From the NCBI GenBank assembly GCA_028822845.1, contig JAPKCS010000024.1, positions 1-32,040 on the forward strand: a DNA stretch of 32,040 bases, read 5' to 3'. The translations under genes were made by a program, and so were the position numbers. The notes under the pieces are model-generated. The model did not search any database, had not been told where the DNA came from, and was given only the letters and a program-made list of their open reading frames with translations. Below are positions 23,899-31,884 of the stretch, one piece after another (within the stretch, counting starts at the first letter, position 1; every line of letters starts with the position of its first letter). Origin of the DNA: Candidatus Poseidoniaceae archaeon. GTDB lineage: Archaea; Thermoplasmatota; Poseidoniia; Poseidoniales; Poseidoniaceae.

Positions 23899-24957
23899 TC
23901 ACTCTTCTTCACTTCGGCTTTTCCAAGACCCTTTCTTAGCGGAATTGTGACGTGACTTTGGCGATGTTGTTACCGTCTCTTGATCTTGTACTGGAGCCTG
24001 CTTGGTTGGCCATTTTCCTTCTTCGTCTGGACGCTGCACTTCGATGCCCCCAATGACTCCTGCAAGCAAACCGAGTGCCGATAGAGACCAGGCATAACCG
24101 ATGGCATCGTCCCATCGGTTCTGAGCTTGCCCACACTCTGACGTGACCAAATCAAGGATGTTACAGGTGTCGAGGGTTGACCTCGCTTCCATCGCCTCGA
24201 CATTGCTGGTGACATTGTAGGCCCCTGCCGCAATCAAAACACCGGCCAAGATTACCAAAGCGAGTTGTTGCTTGGCCCAAATCTTACGGAACACAAGCCG
24301 CCATTCACCTCGAGCGCCTGAGGTTGCATCAAGTGTGCGGGCAGGTCCGCCAACTCGCCAGAACCAAACCAACCACATGCCGACCAACACAACGAGGAAA
24401 CCCCATTTATACACGGCAGTATGCCAATTCCACATGCCAGTGAGGCAAGCAGCATCGTTGGGCAAGGCCACACAATCTTGCATGGCGATTGGATAGAACA
24501 TGACCAAACGAAGTAAGTTCAACACGTAGATGATTGAACACATGACAAGGATCGATCGAATCTTGATCTTCTGTGGTACCCCTTCTGTCATCGCTACAAG
24601 GGTGGAAAGGAAAATCATTTCATGCACGCCTGCACATTCATCGGAAACATACAGGGCAATGTGATTGAAACTTCCGGGGAAATCGACATGGTTCAATTCA
24701 ATGCGTGTCATCCATCCATTGTGCATCCCGAGGGTCGCTGCTCCCTCGCCGTAAAGCAGGTTGGTAAGTCCATGCCAAAGCCATGCCTCCGAAACTTGAA
24801 TCGGTACCAAGGTGTCCGATGGCATGGTCAAAAACCAGTAAAAAGCCTCGACACACAGCAACGCCAGTGGAATCCGTGCGTAACGCAAGCCAAGTTGGGC
24901 CACTTCTGACCAGTCCAAATCGTCTGGCTTTTGTGACGAAGTGGCGGTGGACACCAT
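23899..24957 (-). CDS. Archaeosortase/exosortase family protein, 352 aa
   Basis: Archaeosortases are multi-helix membrane cysteine transpeptidases that cut and re-anchor surface proteins bearing a C-terminal sorting signal. The catalytic trio is visible in order: C108 in VSDECAGVHEM, R150 in VLNLLRLVMFY and H179 in MWNWHTAVYKWGF. Hydrophobic helices lie near 29-45, 113-125, 135-157, 183-201, 231-247 and 285-303. The N-terminus (1-25) and the C-terminal 45 residues are hydrophilic, the tail being basic (KSRHNSAKKGSWKSR). Two external cysteines, C265 and C275, sit in a loop between the last two helices. The start is ATG 24957; ATG 25005 would add 16 residues. It is convergent with the helicase gene, with one base between the stops. 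Its subfamily and target motif cannot be told by eye. Confidence 0.85.
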   Translation of the reverse strand: MVSTATSSQKPDDLDWSEVAQLGLRYARIPLALLCVEAFYWFLTMPSDTLVPIQVSEAWLWHGLTNLLYGEGAATLGMHNGWMTRIELNHVDFPGSFNHIALYVSDECAGVHEMIFLSTLVAMTEGVPQKIKIRSILVMCSIIYVLNLLRLVMFYPIAMQDCVALPNDAACLTGMWNWHTAVYKWGFLVVLVGMWLVWFWRVGGPARTLDATSGARGEWRLVFRKIWAKQQLALVILAGVLIAAGAYNVTSNVEAMEARSTLDTCNILDLVTSECGQAQNRWDDAIGYAWSLSALGLLAGVIGGIEVQRPDEEGKWPTKQAPVQDQETVTTSPKSRHNSAKKGSWKSRSEEE

Positions 24958-25094
24958 GATGCAACGTGGGTGTTCCTCCTCATCAACTTGCGGTAGGAAG
25001 CACATGTTGACAGCCCCAACTTGAACGGTCAAGGAGTTGCTCGCATGGTGCAATTCATACCAATGAACGGACAGGCACAACCGTGGTCGAAGTG

Positions 25095-25349
25095 ATGCAG
25101 TTGGGCGCCGCTGAATCCATTCAGCCAACCCATCGATTGAATGTCGTTGGTTTCTTTTGCCCTGTCCCTGTGGCAGAAGCAAAAAAAGCTCTCTCGACGA
25201 TGAACAAGGGCCAGGTGCTCGAGGTGTGGGCAGACGATCCTGAAACACTCCATGATCTGCCAATGATCATCGAACGTTCTGGTCACACATTAGTTTCTAT
25301 AGAAAGCGACGCAGGAGAGTATCGTTTCCTCGTTGAGGTGGCTGCATGA
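25095..25349 (+). CDS. TusA/SirA-like sulfur-carrier protein
   Basis: TusA-family proteins are small carriers that hold persulfide sulfur on one Cys for tRNA thiolation or sulfur metabolism. This 84-aa product has the signature LNVVGFFCPVPVAEAKKAL, with the active Cys at about 22 followed by Pro-Val-Pro, then the standard GQVLEVWADDPETLHDLPM and the closing strands FLVEVAA. The start is ATG 25095; GTG 25083 in the same frame would add four residues. The last four bases ATGA overlap the start of ribA, so the two are translationally coupled. It is divergent from the archaeosortase gene. In archaea the family's partner is often unknown. Confidence 0.88.
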   Translation: MQLGAAESIQPTHRLNVVGFFCPVPVAEAKKALSTMNKGQVLEVWADDPETLHDLPMIIERSGHTLVSIESDAGEYRFLVEVAA

Positions 25350-25990
25350 CCCCTCCAATCGTGGATCGTGATGACGTTCCAAGCGAAGCGAAACTGCCGA
25401 CAGTGTATGGCGATTTCAACATACGAGTCTTCCATGAAGCCTCAACTGGCTTGGACCATGTGGCGCTTACCATCGGCGATATGAGCGGGCCAGACCCCGT
25501 TCTCGTCCGCCTGCACTCTGAATGCCTGACGGGCGATGCCTTCGGCAGCACACGTTGCGATTGTGGTCCGCAACTTGAGGGGTCGATGAAATCCATCGTG
25601 GAGCGTGGCTATGGCTGTGTTCTGTATTTGCGGCAGGAAGGCCGAGGGATTGGCTTGCATGCCAAAATTCAGGCTTACCATCTTCAAGATCAAGGCGTTG
25701 ACACACTCGATGCCAACCTCATGCTCGGCCTGCCTGGTGACGGAAGAGATTACAAAATGGCAGCATCAATGCTTGAAGCGCTCGGTATTCCCCGCATTGA
25801 ATTGCTCTCCAACAACCCCGATAAAGCAGAGCAATTGATTTCCTACGGCATCGATGTTGTCTCACGAACACCACTGGTGGTTGGCATCGGAGAACAGAAC
25901 AGGTTCTACCTTGAAACAAAGGTCGAGCGAATGGGCCATACAATCGATGAAAACGATTTGAATGGACGCAGGCTTGACCCTGAAGAGTAA
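25346..25990 (+). CDS. ribA: GTP cyclohydrolase II (RibA-type)
   Basis: The enzyme opens GTP to the pyrimidine precursor of riboflavin, releasing formate and pyrophosphate. The 214-aa single-domain length fits RibA without a fused RibB. Zinc ligands are C60, C71 and C73 in HSECLTGDAFGSTRCDCGPQL, followed by YLRQEGRGIGL (94-104), the catalytic DANLMLGLPGDGRDY region (122-136) and ELLSNNPDKAEQL (152-164). All key residues are present. Most archaea with known pathways use the unrelated GTP cyclohydrolase III (ArfA), so a bacterial-type enzyme here suggests an old transfer. Start ATG 25346 overlaps the tusA-like stop by ATGA. Confidence 0.95.
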   Translation: MTPPIVDRDDVPSEAKLPTVYGDFNIRVFHEASTGLDHVALTIGDMSGPDPVLVRLHSECLTGDAFGSTRCDCGPQLEGSMKSIVERGYGCVLYLRQEGRGIGLHAKIQAYHLQDQGVDTLDANLMLGLPGDGRDYKMAASMLEALGIPRIELLSNNPDKAEQLISYGIDVVSRTPLVVGIGEQNRFYLETKVERMGHTIDENDLNGRRLDPEE

Positions 25991-25994
25991 AGAG

Positions 25995-26067
25995 GGCCGT
26001 GACCGAGAATCGAACTCGGGCTGGCAGAACCACAATCTGCCGTGCTAACCCCTACACCATCACAGCC
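25995..26067 (-). tRNA. tRNA-His (anticodon GTG)
   Basis: The minus strand folds into a full cloverleaf. The acceptor is GCTGTGA/TCACGGC, the D arm is GTGT/GCAC with AGGGGTTA loop, the anticodon stem is GCAGA/TCTGC with loop TTGTGGT (GTG), and the T arm is CCGAG/CTCGG with loop TTCGATT. The extra 5' G(-1) is encoded at 26067 and pairs with C73 at 25995, the identity element for histidyl-tRNA synthetase. No CCA is encoded beyond C74 and no intron is present. The gene ends five bases beyond the ribA stop. Confidence 0.96.
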
Positions 26068-26195
26068 ATGAGAGGTACTTCGCCGTCAAGCGCGTGGTAT
26101 TTCAACAATCCGTAGGCGTTCACTGATGAGCGACAGCGAAGATTGGCAACCGTGGAACCCTTGCATTCAAGTGCATTCGACCTTATCGGACAACC

Positions 26196-28592
26196 ATGCG
26201 ACCTTCTTTCGGTACCAGGCTTGTCCCCTACGCGCTCTTGGCGTTGCTGATTTTAGCACCGCTGACCGGTGTTTCAGGACGTTCCGTCCACGAAACTAAT
26301 TCGGTCGATCTTCTTCCGCAAGGTGAATTCACACAAGCCTCTGAGTGGTCGCTTGATGCCTACACTTCTTTTTCCCAGGAACCCGCAGTTCACACCGAGT
26401 CAATGGTCGCTGACGCTCGGTTAACGCTCGTTCATGACCGCCCTCTGAACCTCGACAAGGTGGTGTTCTGGGCTCAAACGACGCCAACCGATTCCAACAA
26501 TTCTCTGTATGCACCTGATGGATCCTATTCTTGGTCGTCGGGCCCAGAAATGGAATTAACCAATTTCAATGCTGCAGGTTCGACCCAGTACGAAATTGCT
26601 GATGTGAGCCTGGTGTTCGTCTTTGCAATACCCAGCGCGCTCTCACAAGATTCAATCCGCTTTTCATTGGAATACAACGGTAACTTCACTTCTCTTTCCA
26701 CGATTTCACACACCCAAGGGGCCATGGATTACATGTCTGGATCCTATTGGCGAGAAAACATCAGCGATCTTGATGTTTGGACGTGGTCTTCGTTGCAGAA
26801 CCTCATTGTCACCGCCAATTATGAGTCCGTGGGCTCCAACGATGACTCCCAGCTGAACTTGGATGCGGTTGGCGTCGAAGTGACCATGCAAACACCGTGG
26901 TACGGCGGGGAAGTCGCTGAAGCCTCAACGGTCTATGATGCTCACGAAACCCCTGTTCTTGTTCTTGATTTGACCAGTGGGGATTCTGCCAACATGGGGT
27001 ATGCCTCTTGTGGCCTTCAAACCAGCACCGAAGGCGCCACGGGTCAATGGACAAGTTCCATCATCGAAACACCGCCCAATCAACGGATTGGCCGTGTTCA
27101 CTACACGCTAGAAAACGAGTCTCTGGATGATGTGGTTTTAGAATACGCCTCATCAAGCGATGGAACATCATTTTCAGCCTTTGAGTCAATGGATGAACAT
27201 ATGCTTCTTCCAGACCATGCGTTCACCAAGGTGAGGGTTTCGACCATCGATGCCTGCATCAGCGAACTAACCGTGGATGTCAACGACCCTACGCTCACAC
27301 TCAACGGGCGGATCTTTGGTGACCTTGACGGTCTTGACCCAACGTACTCACGTTGGTTGTTATTTGTCAACGATGAACTTGTGACCAACCAACCGATCGA
27401 ACTTTCGACCAGTTTGTCTCTTTCCTTCCCAATTGGAGCCCATTTGCACGACCCTGCTGCCCCACTTGAAATTCAACTGAAGGCATGGTTTACTTGGGAT
27501 TCTCAAGGAACTGCCAGCACAACTGCCTTTGAGGTGTCCTCGATTGCAATCACTGGTGGCTACAGCGTCGCTTGGGATGAAGATCCAACATGTATGGAAG
27601 TCGGAGATCAAAGCCTCATTGAAGATGGAGGTGGACGCATCCTCCCATTCCTTCACCGGTGCACAGATGACCGAACCCTCAATGAAAACCTCGTCGTTTC
27701 CTTCACCAACACCAACACCGCTCTCGTTGAGATTGATTTGACAGAGGGCGATGTGCGTGTCCGTTTGATGCCTGATGTTTCCGGGTTTGCTACAATCACC
27801 ACCACCGTTTTGGATGAAGCAGGCAACAGTTGGGGCGAGGTGTTCATGGTTTCAGTGTCAGCCGTCGATGATGCACCATCATTGACTGAATTCCAATCGA
27901 TCATTCCTGTCCAACTCTCCGTGCCAACCTCGCTTGACTTCACCTACACGGACATTGATTCCAACGACCTCACAGCAAGCACCAACCGCAGTTGGGCCAC
28001 CATTGACATGGAGGCCCGTACCATTACAGTGAATGCACCTGCTCCAGGTTTCCATTCGATTTTGGTTTCGATTTGTGATCAAAGTTCGTGCACAGAGCGA
28101 ACCATGGATTTGGAAGTCATGGCCCTTCCAGACCTTGTTGTCGAAAGCATTGACGTTGGTGATGGTACGGCTGAAGCTGGTGATGTTGCTGCAATCCGCG
28201 TGTTTGTTCGCAACAACGGACAAGCCGATGCTTCCCTCATTTCTGTTCGATGTGAGGTGAACACTGAACTCATGGCCATCGGCACTCTGCCGATTTTGAA
28301 ACCTGGTGAATTGGGTGTGGTCACGTGCGACTGGTCGGTTCCTGAAGAAACAGGTCTGGTCCAGATCAGGGCTGTCGTCGATCGAGGACTCGAAATCGAT
28401 GAAGGCGATGAAACGAACAACGAAGCCACCGTGGTTGTGGAAATTCAACCTTCTTCCTCAACAACCGATAAGGCATCCAGTGCCATGGAAGTGAGCGATG
28501 GTCTGTTCTATGGATTATCGGTTGTCGGATTGATTGCAATCATTGGACTCTTTGGCTACCTCGCCCCTGCTAAAATTAAGAAATTGGAATGA
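26196..28592 (+). CDS. Exported surface protein with CARDB-like domain and C-terminal anchor, 798 aa
   Basis: A signal peptide (MRPSFGTRLVPYALLALLIL, then APLTGVSG) is followed by a large beta-rich external region. A cadherin/PKD-like segment lies near 545-640 (SAVDDAPSLTE to CTERTMDLEV). A CARDB domain lies at about 641-752 (PDLVVESIDVGDGTAEAGD to EIDEGDETNNEATVVVEI). One hydrophobic helix near the C-terminus (about 769-788) ends in a short tail KIKKLE. CARDB domains are adhesion-type folds frequent on archaeal surfaces. The short helix-plus-basic end resembles sortase-signal geometry, but no PGF-like or other known tripartite motif stands before it. Start ATG 26196 is the only ATG giving the signal peptide. 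Confidence 0.85.
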   Translation: MRPSFGTRLVPYALLALLILAPLTGVSGRSVHETNSVDLLPQGEFTQASEWSLDAYTSFSQEPAVHTESMVADARLTLVHDRPLNLDKVVFWAQTTPTDSNNSLYAPDGSYSWSSGPEMELTNFNAAGSTQYEIADVSLVFVFAIPSALSQDSIRFSLEYNGNFTSLSTISHTQGAMDYMSGSYWRENISDLDVWTWSSLQNLIVTANYESVGSNDDSQLNLDAVGVEVTMQTPWYGGEVAEASTVYDAHETPVLVLDLTSGDSANMGYASCGLQTSTEGATGQWTSSIIETPPNQRIGRVHYTLENESLDDVVLEYASSSDGTSFSAFESMDEHMLLPDHAFTKVRVSTIDACISELTVDVNDPTLTLNGRIFGDLDGLDPTYSRWLLFVNDELVTNQPIELSTSLSLSFPIGAHLHDPAAPLEIQLKAWFTWDSQGTASTTAFEVSSIAITGGYSVAWDEDPTCMEVGDQSLIEDGGGRILPFLHRCTDDRTLNENLVVSFTNTNTALVEIDLTEGDVRVRLMPDVSGFATITTTVLDEAGNSWGEVFMVSVSAVDDAPSLTEFQSIIPVQLSVPTSLDFTYTDIDSNDLTASTNRSWATIDMEARTITVNAPAPGFHSILVSICDQSSCTERTMDLEVMALPDLVVESIDVGDGTAEAGDVAAIRVFVRNNGQADASLISVRCEVNTELMAIGTLPILKPGELGVVTCDWSVPEETGLVQIRAVVDRGLEIDEGDETNNEATVVVEIQPSSSTTDKASSAMEVSDGLFYGLSVVGLIAIIGLFGYLAPAKIKKLE

Positions 28593-28869
28593 AGTTCGAG
28601 CCAATTTGGTTTGTGTTGACGGTTTGATTGTCACCCCGCCATTTCTGGCCCCGTTCACATCCCTCATGTCGGATAACGCGAAAGTCGCCCTCAAACTTGA
28701 TAATGGGACCGTCTCAGAAAAACTTGCTTTGAGGTCGTGGGGACCGTTCAACTTCGGTTGACAAGGTGGAGTGGGAATCATGTCTGTATTGAAAATAAGA
28801 ATCGAAACTGAAGAATATATTTACGAAGAATACATCGAAGCGTGAAGTTGATCACGCCGACGTTGTTGT
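28593..28869. other. Convergent spacer of 277 bases, mostly without recognised content
   Basis: This is the longest gene-free stretch, between the CARDB protein and cbf5, whose 3' ends face each other. I see no convincing terminator stem or RNA gene. Two short in-frame pieces with good composition are present on the plus strand: 28666-28761 (31 codons starting MSDNAKVALKLDNG) and 28780-28845 (see separate entry). Confidence 0.5.
28780..28845 (+). CDS. Possible 21-residue micro-protein
   Basis: ATG 28780 opens a short frame (MSVLKIRIETEEYIYEEYI, then EA and stop). GGTGGAG lies at 28766-28772, seven bases before the ATG, which is a good ribosome site. The peptide is Glu/Tyr-rich. It is in the same frame as the piece ending at 28761. 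A chance frame is quite possible at this length. Confidence 0.2.
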   Translation: MSVLKIRIETEEYIYEEYIEA

Positions 28870-29838
28870 TCACTCAGGTGACTTCCAACGTCGAGGGTAG
28901 ACATCGCCATCCAACAGCACCATGCTGGGACGGGCGATTTCCCCTTCGCTCATTGCAGCGACGTCGTCGGAATCAGTCGTCATGCAGACGACGCCAACAG
29001 CTTCACCTTTGAGGGTTTGAATGTAAATTTCCTTGCCGGACTTCACACCTGCTGCGATGTCGACCAAACCAGGTCGAAGCAACGGCGCTCCATGGGCCAA
29101 TGCAGCAGCTGCACTGTCCTTTACTGTGGCAGCAGGGAGATCGAGCATGAGTTTTTCCAGTGGGTGAATGATGCGGAGGAGTGCCTCAGGCTTGTCGCAT
29201 TCCTTCCACAGCCAAATAGCGTCTGCCAGTTCAGGCAATGTGACGCAGTCATCAAGGGTGAACACTCCAGAGGAGTCTCGACGAAGTTCCTTGAGTGTGA
29301 CTTTCATGTTAAGGAGCAAACCTAGATCTCTGGCCATGGTACGGATGTAGGTACCTGCTTCACAATGGACTCGAGCGATCATATCGTTTCCTGAGCGCTC
29401 CATTTGGTCGAAGGCGAAAATCTTGCGAGTGCGGACTTGCACCTTGACTGCAGAAACTTCTGGAGGTACGTTGTAGACGCGTCCGGTCAATTGCTTCATG
29501 ACCTTGCTGAGTGTTGCATCGTCCACTTCTTGAGCGAAACGGAACACACAGATGTAGGATTTCTTATGGTTCAAAATCTTCTTTGTGAGTTTCATAGCCT
29601 TTCCAGCCATCAACGGTAGCACGCCTGTTGCAAACGGATCGAGTGTTCCTCCGTGCCCCATTCGTTCAAGACCAAACAGGTCTCGAATCCATGCTGCGAT
29701 TTGGTGAGAAGTAGGTCCAGCGCCTTTGTCCAGGAGAATGAAACCTCCTTCGAGGCGTTCCTCAACCGTACGGCTATCGGGCATTTTACCAACGTCTTCG
29801 TTGGTCATTGCGGATGTGTCAAGGGTGTGTTGTGTCAT
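28870..29838 (-). CDS. cbf5: tRNA/rRNA pseudouridine synthase Cbf5 (archaeal TruB, dyskerin homologue)
   Basis: Cbf5 is the catalytic subunit of H/ACA guide RNPs, making pseudouridine in rRNA, and can act alone on tRNA U55. The 322-aa product has FILLDKGAGPTSHQ, the catalytic block HGGTLDPFATGVLP with nucleophile D67, then SYICVFRF, CEAGTYIRTMARDLG and a C-terminal PUA domain (about 230-315). The segment LWKECDKPEALLRIIHPLE is typical of archaeal Cbf5. An N-terminal extension of about 28 residues precedes the core. The start ATG 29838 overlaps the cmk stop by ATGA, so it is coupled to cmk. Nop10 and Gar1 genes are not in this window. Confidence 0.95.
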   Translation of the reverse strand: MTQHTLDTSAMTNEDVGKMPDSRTVEERLEGGFILLDKGAGPTSHQIAAWIRDLFGLERMGHGGTLDPFATGVLPLMAGKAMKLTKKILNHKKSYICVFRFAQEVDDATLSKVMKQLTGRVYNVPPEVSAVKVQVRTRKIFAFDQMERSGNDMIARVHCEAGTYIRTMARDLGLLLNMKVTLKELRRDSSGVFTLDDCVTLPELADAIWLWKECDKPEALLRIIHPLEKLMLDLPAATVKDSAAAALAHGAPLLRPGLVDIAAGVKSGKEIYIQTLKGEAVGVVCMTTDSDDVAAMSEGEIARPSMVLLDGDVYPRRWKSPE

Positions 29839-30374
29839 GGGGTAGCCTCCAAAATTTTGATCGTCGCAGCGAGGACTTCCTCTCTGCTGAGATTTGTTGC
29901 ATCAAGTACTATGGTATAGGGTTCGCGCTGCTCCGGCAAGAGGCCATACAACTCCATGAAGCGTTCAGCGTCAACCGCAGTTCGCTTTGTGTTGGCTGCC
30001 AGAGCTTCCTCGGCAGTGCATTGGTCCCGGCCAACAACACGACGAGCACGTTCCTCATCATTGACATCAATCCACAATCGAACGCAATCCAATTCCAGTT
30101 TGTAGGCCCACCATCCGGAAAGCCGTGATTCGATAATGTCCTCTGCTCCTTCGCTCGTCATCCGATCTTGCAGATGGGCATCGAGTTGACGGTCGACTTC
30201 TAAATCCGTCTTGCACAGTTCCCCAAACTCAGCAAGCGTGAGTTCTCGGCGACGTGCTTCTCCTCTGAACACTTCGCCACCATTGAGCGAGGTCCAATTG
30301 AAGTGCGCCATCAAACCGCTTACGAGGGTGCTTGTGCCGCTGCCAGGGTGGCCTGAGACCGTAATTCGGACCAT
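29835..30374 (-). CDS. cmk: Cytidylate kinase, archaeal type
   Basis: The enzyme phosphorylates CMP/dCMP with ATP. The 179-aa length and N-terminus MVRITVSGHPGSGTSTL (P-loop at 8-16) are typical of the archaeal AK-like Cmk family. The core shows GGEVFRGEARRRELTLAEF, IIESRLSGWWAY, LWIDVNDEERARRVVGRD and a lid-like ANTKRTAVDAERFMELYG. The start is ATG 30374, two bases after the stop of the DUF106 gene; longer in-frame starts would overlap that gene. The order DUF106, cmk, cbf5 is a classical archaeal operon. Confidence 0.95.
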   Translation of the reverse strand: MVRITVSGHPGSGTSTLVSGLMAHFNWTSLNGGEVFRGEARRRELTLAEFGELCKTDLEVDRQLDAHLQDRMTSEGAEDIIESRLSGWWAYKLELDCVRLWIDVNDEERARRVVGRDQCTAEEALAANTKRTAVDAERFMELYGLLPEQREPYTIVLDATNLSREEVLAATIKILEATP

Positions 30375-30376
30375 GC

Positions 30377-31297
30377 TCACACCCATTCGTGGCGGCACAC
30401 ATCGCAACGCTTTGTGCGTGGGCCAAGCGTGGAGATCATGTCCATGCCACATTCAGGGCATTCCTTAGCGACTTCGAGTGAAGCAGAAGATTCCTCTTTG
30501 GGAGCCTCCTCAGTGCTGTTCTTGGCACGGCTCGCCTTTCGGTTGGATGAGTGGCGTTGACTTCGCTGTTGACGGCGTTGTGCTTCTGCGTTCTTTGGTT
30601 TGTTTTGGCTGGCCACAAGGTGAAGCAGTGGTTCCTTGATCGATTCACCAGAACTCACCATTGGGTGGGAACGGTACCTGAACAATTTGATGTGACGGTC
30701 GACAATCCGGCCAAGAGGAGCGCTCATGCAAATGTAAGTGCAAATCCAAGCGGGGAAAAATAAGAATTTATCGCCAAGGAGGTTCCATTCATTATGCCAA
30801 GGTAGAGAAACATAATCCACTCGGAAGTTTTCAACAGCGGTGGTTAACCATGCGAAGATACCAATGATGAACACCATTGTGAACATCATCGGTTTCATAG
30901 CACCCATCTGAACCTTCAATTGTTCAGGCATCATTTGCTGTTGAAGGGTGGTTGCTTTTTCTTGAAGAATAGGATCCCTGCTGACACGAGCATCGTTCAT
31001 CATCATGCGAACTTGGCGTTGACGGTGGCCGATGTGGGCCTGTGCCATTGGATCTGTGAAGACGTTCCGGAGCACGGTGTTCATGGTCATCGAAAATGTC
31101 CCAAGGATGAGTACAGTGAACACGAAAAAGGATTCCTCTGGGAGGATTGGTGACAGGATTGGGTCGGCAACTTTGCCAAGATAAATCCGGACATCACCGT
31201 TGAGAATCAACAGGGTCATCATGACCATGACACCCAACATCACCATCATGGAGCCGCCCGGTGGTTGCGGTGGTGGCGGAGCATTGCCATTGGCCAT
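30377..31297 (-). CDS. DUF106/EMC3-like membrane insertase with C-terminal zinc ribbon, 306 aa
   Basis: DUF106 proteins belong to the YidC/Oxa1/EMC3 insertase superfamily and help insert membrane proteins. Hydrophobic helices are near 17-33, 56-73, 136-153 and 178-196, with a positively charged helical hairpin between TM2 and TM3 (HRQRQVRMMMNDARVS to QLKVQMG), as in the family. After TM4 comes a basic, disordered linker (about 230-278) and a zinc ribbon CPEC (280-283) / CDVC (298-301). That ribbon is not a standard part of DUF106. The start is ATG 31297 (MANGNAPPPP); a further ATG at 31324 is less likely. It is the first gene of the operon with cmk and cbf5. Confidence 0.88.
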   Translation of the reverse strand: MANGNAPPPPQPPGGSMMVMLGVMVMMTLLILNGDVRIYLGKVADPILSPILPEESFFVFTVLILGTFSMTMNTVLRNVFTDPMAQAHIGHRQRQVRMMMNDARVSRDPILQEKATTLQQQMMPEQLKVQMGAMKPMMFTMVFIIGIFAWLTTAVENFRVDYVSLPWHNEWNLLGDKFLFFPAWICTYICMSAPLGRIVDRHIKLFRYRSHPMVSSGESIKEPLLHLVASQNKPKNAEAQRRQQRSQRHSSNRKASRAKNSTEEAPKEESSASLEVAKECPECGMDMISTLGPRTKRCDVCRHEWV

Positions 31298-31413
31298 GGT
31301 TCTAGGGCAGCACATGGGGGGCATGAAGGTTGGGTTTGTTTATGCCTCGATATTGGTATCTTTTAGAACGGTATGAGCGAGGTTTCAAACATGAAAGGCT
31401 GTCTCAGTGAAAC

Positions 31414-31833
31414 ATGCGTCGCCGGGAACCACTGGACATTGACCCGACTTGGCAACACTCCGTCCCTATGCCAATGCCCAACCGCCCAGTGTGCGTGACT
31501 GAACAGGAAGCATTGGATCAACTCGCTAGCCTTCCTCGCCCTCCTCGAATGTTTCTCTGGACCGATGCCGAGCGTCGTTGCCCCCCTGGTTGGGGCTTCA
31601 TTGCAAGCGTTCGCCAAGGAATCCCTCCCGAAGGAATTGAAGCAGAATTGGATGCTTGGAAGGGGCAATACCCTGGCGCATGGCTCGCTGTGGACATGCG
31701 AGACGGCGTGATTCCTCCATCGACCGCCCAGCCCCTCAACGACGTTCTGAGTGGGGTTGGCCGACCAGTGCTCATCCTTGTTAGCAGTTCATCTGACCAT
31801 GAAGCATGGCCGCAATGGGTTCTTCCCCGTTAA
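31414..31833 (+). CDS. Hypothetical protein, 139 aa
   Basis: I do not recognise the family. The product starts with a basic MRRREPLDID, has a Pro-rich middle (LPRPPRMFLWTDAERRCPPG) and alternating strands and helices such as GIEAELDAWKGQYPGAWLAVDM and VGRPVLILVSSSSDHEAW. No signal or membrane helix is present. The ends look like a small alpha/beta domain, and the WLAVDMRDG and PVLILVSSSS strands are hydrophobic core candidates. It is divergent from the DUF106 operon. Coding is supported by the clean frame and composition only. Confidence 0.65.
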   Translation: MRRREPLDIDPTWQHSVPMPMPNRPVCVTEQEALDQLASLPRPPRMFLWTDAERRCPPGWGFIASVRQGIPPEGIEAELDAWKGQYPGAWLAVDMRDGVIPPSTAQPLNDVLSGVGRPVLILVSSSSDHEAWPQWVLPR

Positions 31834-31884
31834 GGCCAAACGCAATCAAGTCCAATCAAGGACCACAATTGGTTCTTGTGATTC

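Noticed and set aside
25995-26068. tRNA-His lacking an encoded G(-1)
   Set aside because: This came from shifting the acceptor stem by one base; the correct fold with U8 and a 7-bp T loop shows G(-1) at 26067 paired with C73.
26126-26299. Short plus frame starting MSDSEDWQPW upstream of the CARDB gene
   Set aside because: It runs out of frame into the signal peptide of the surface protein and shows no support beyond an ATG.
27879-28448. 189-codon minus-strand frame
   Set aside because: It lies fully opposite the CARDB domain of the surface protein, with antisense composition (His/Asn/Phe-rich) and no start context.
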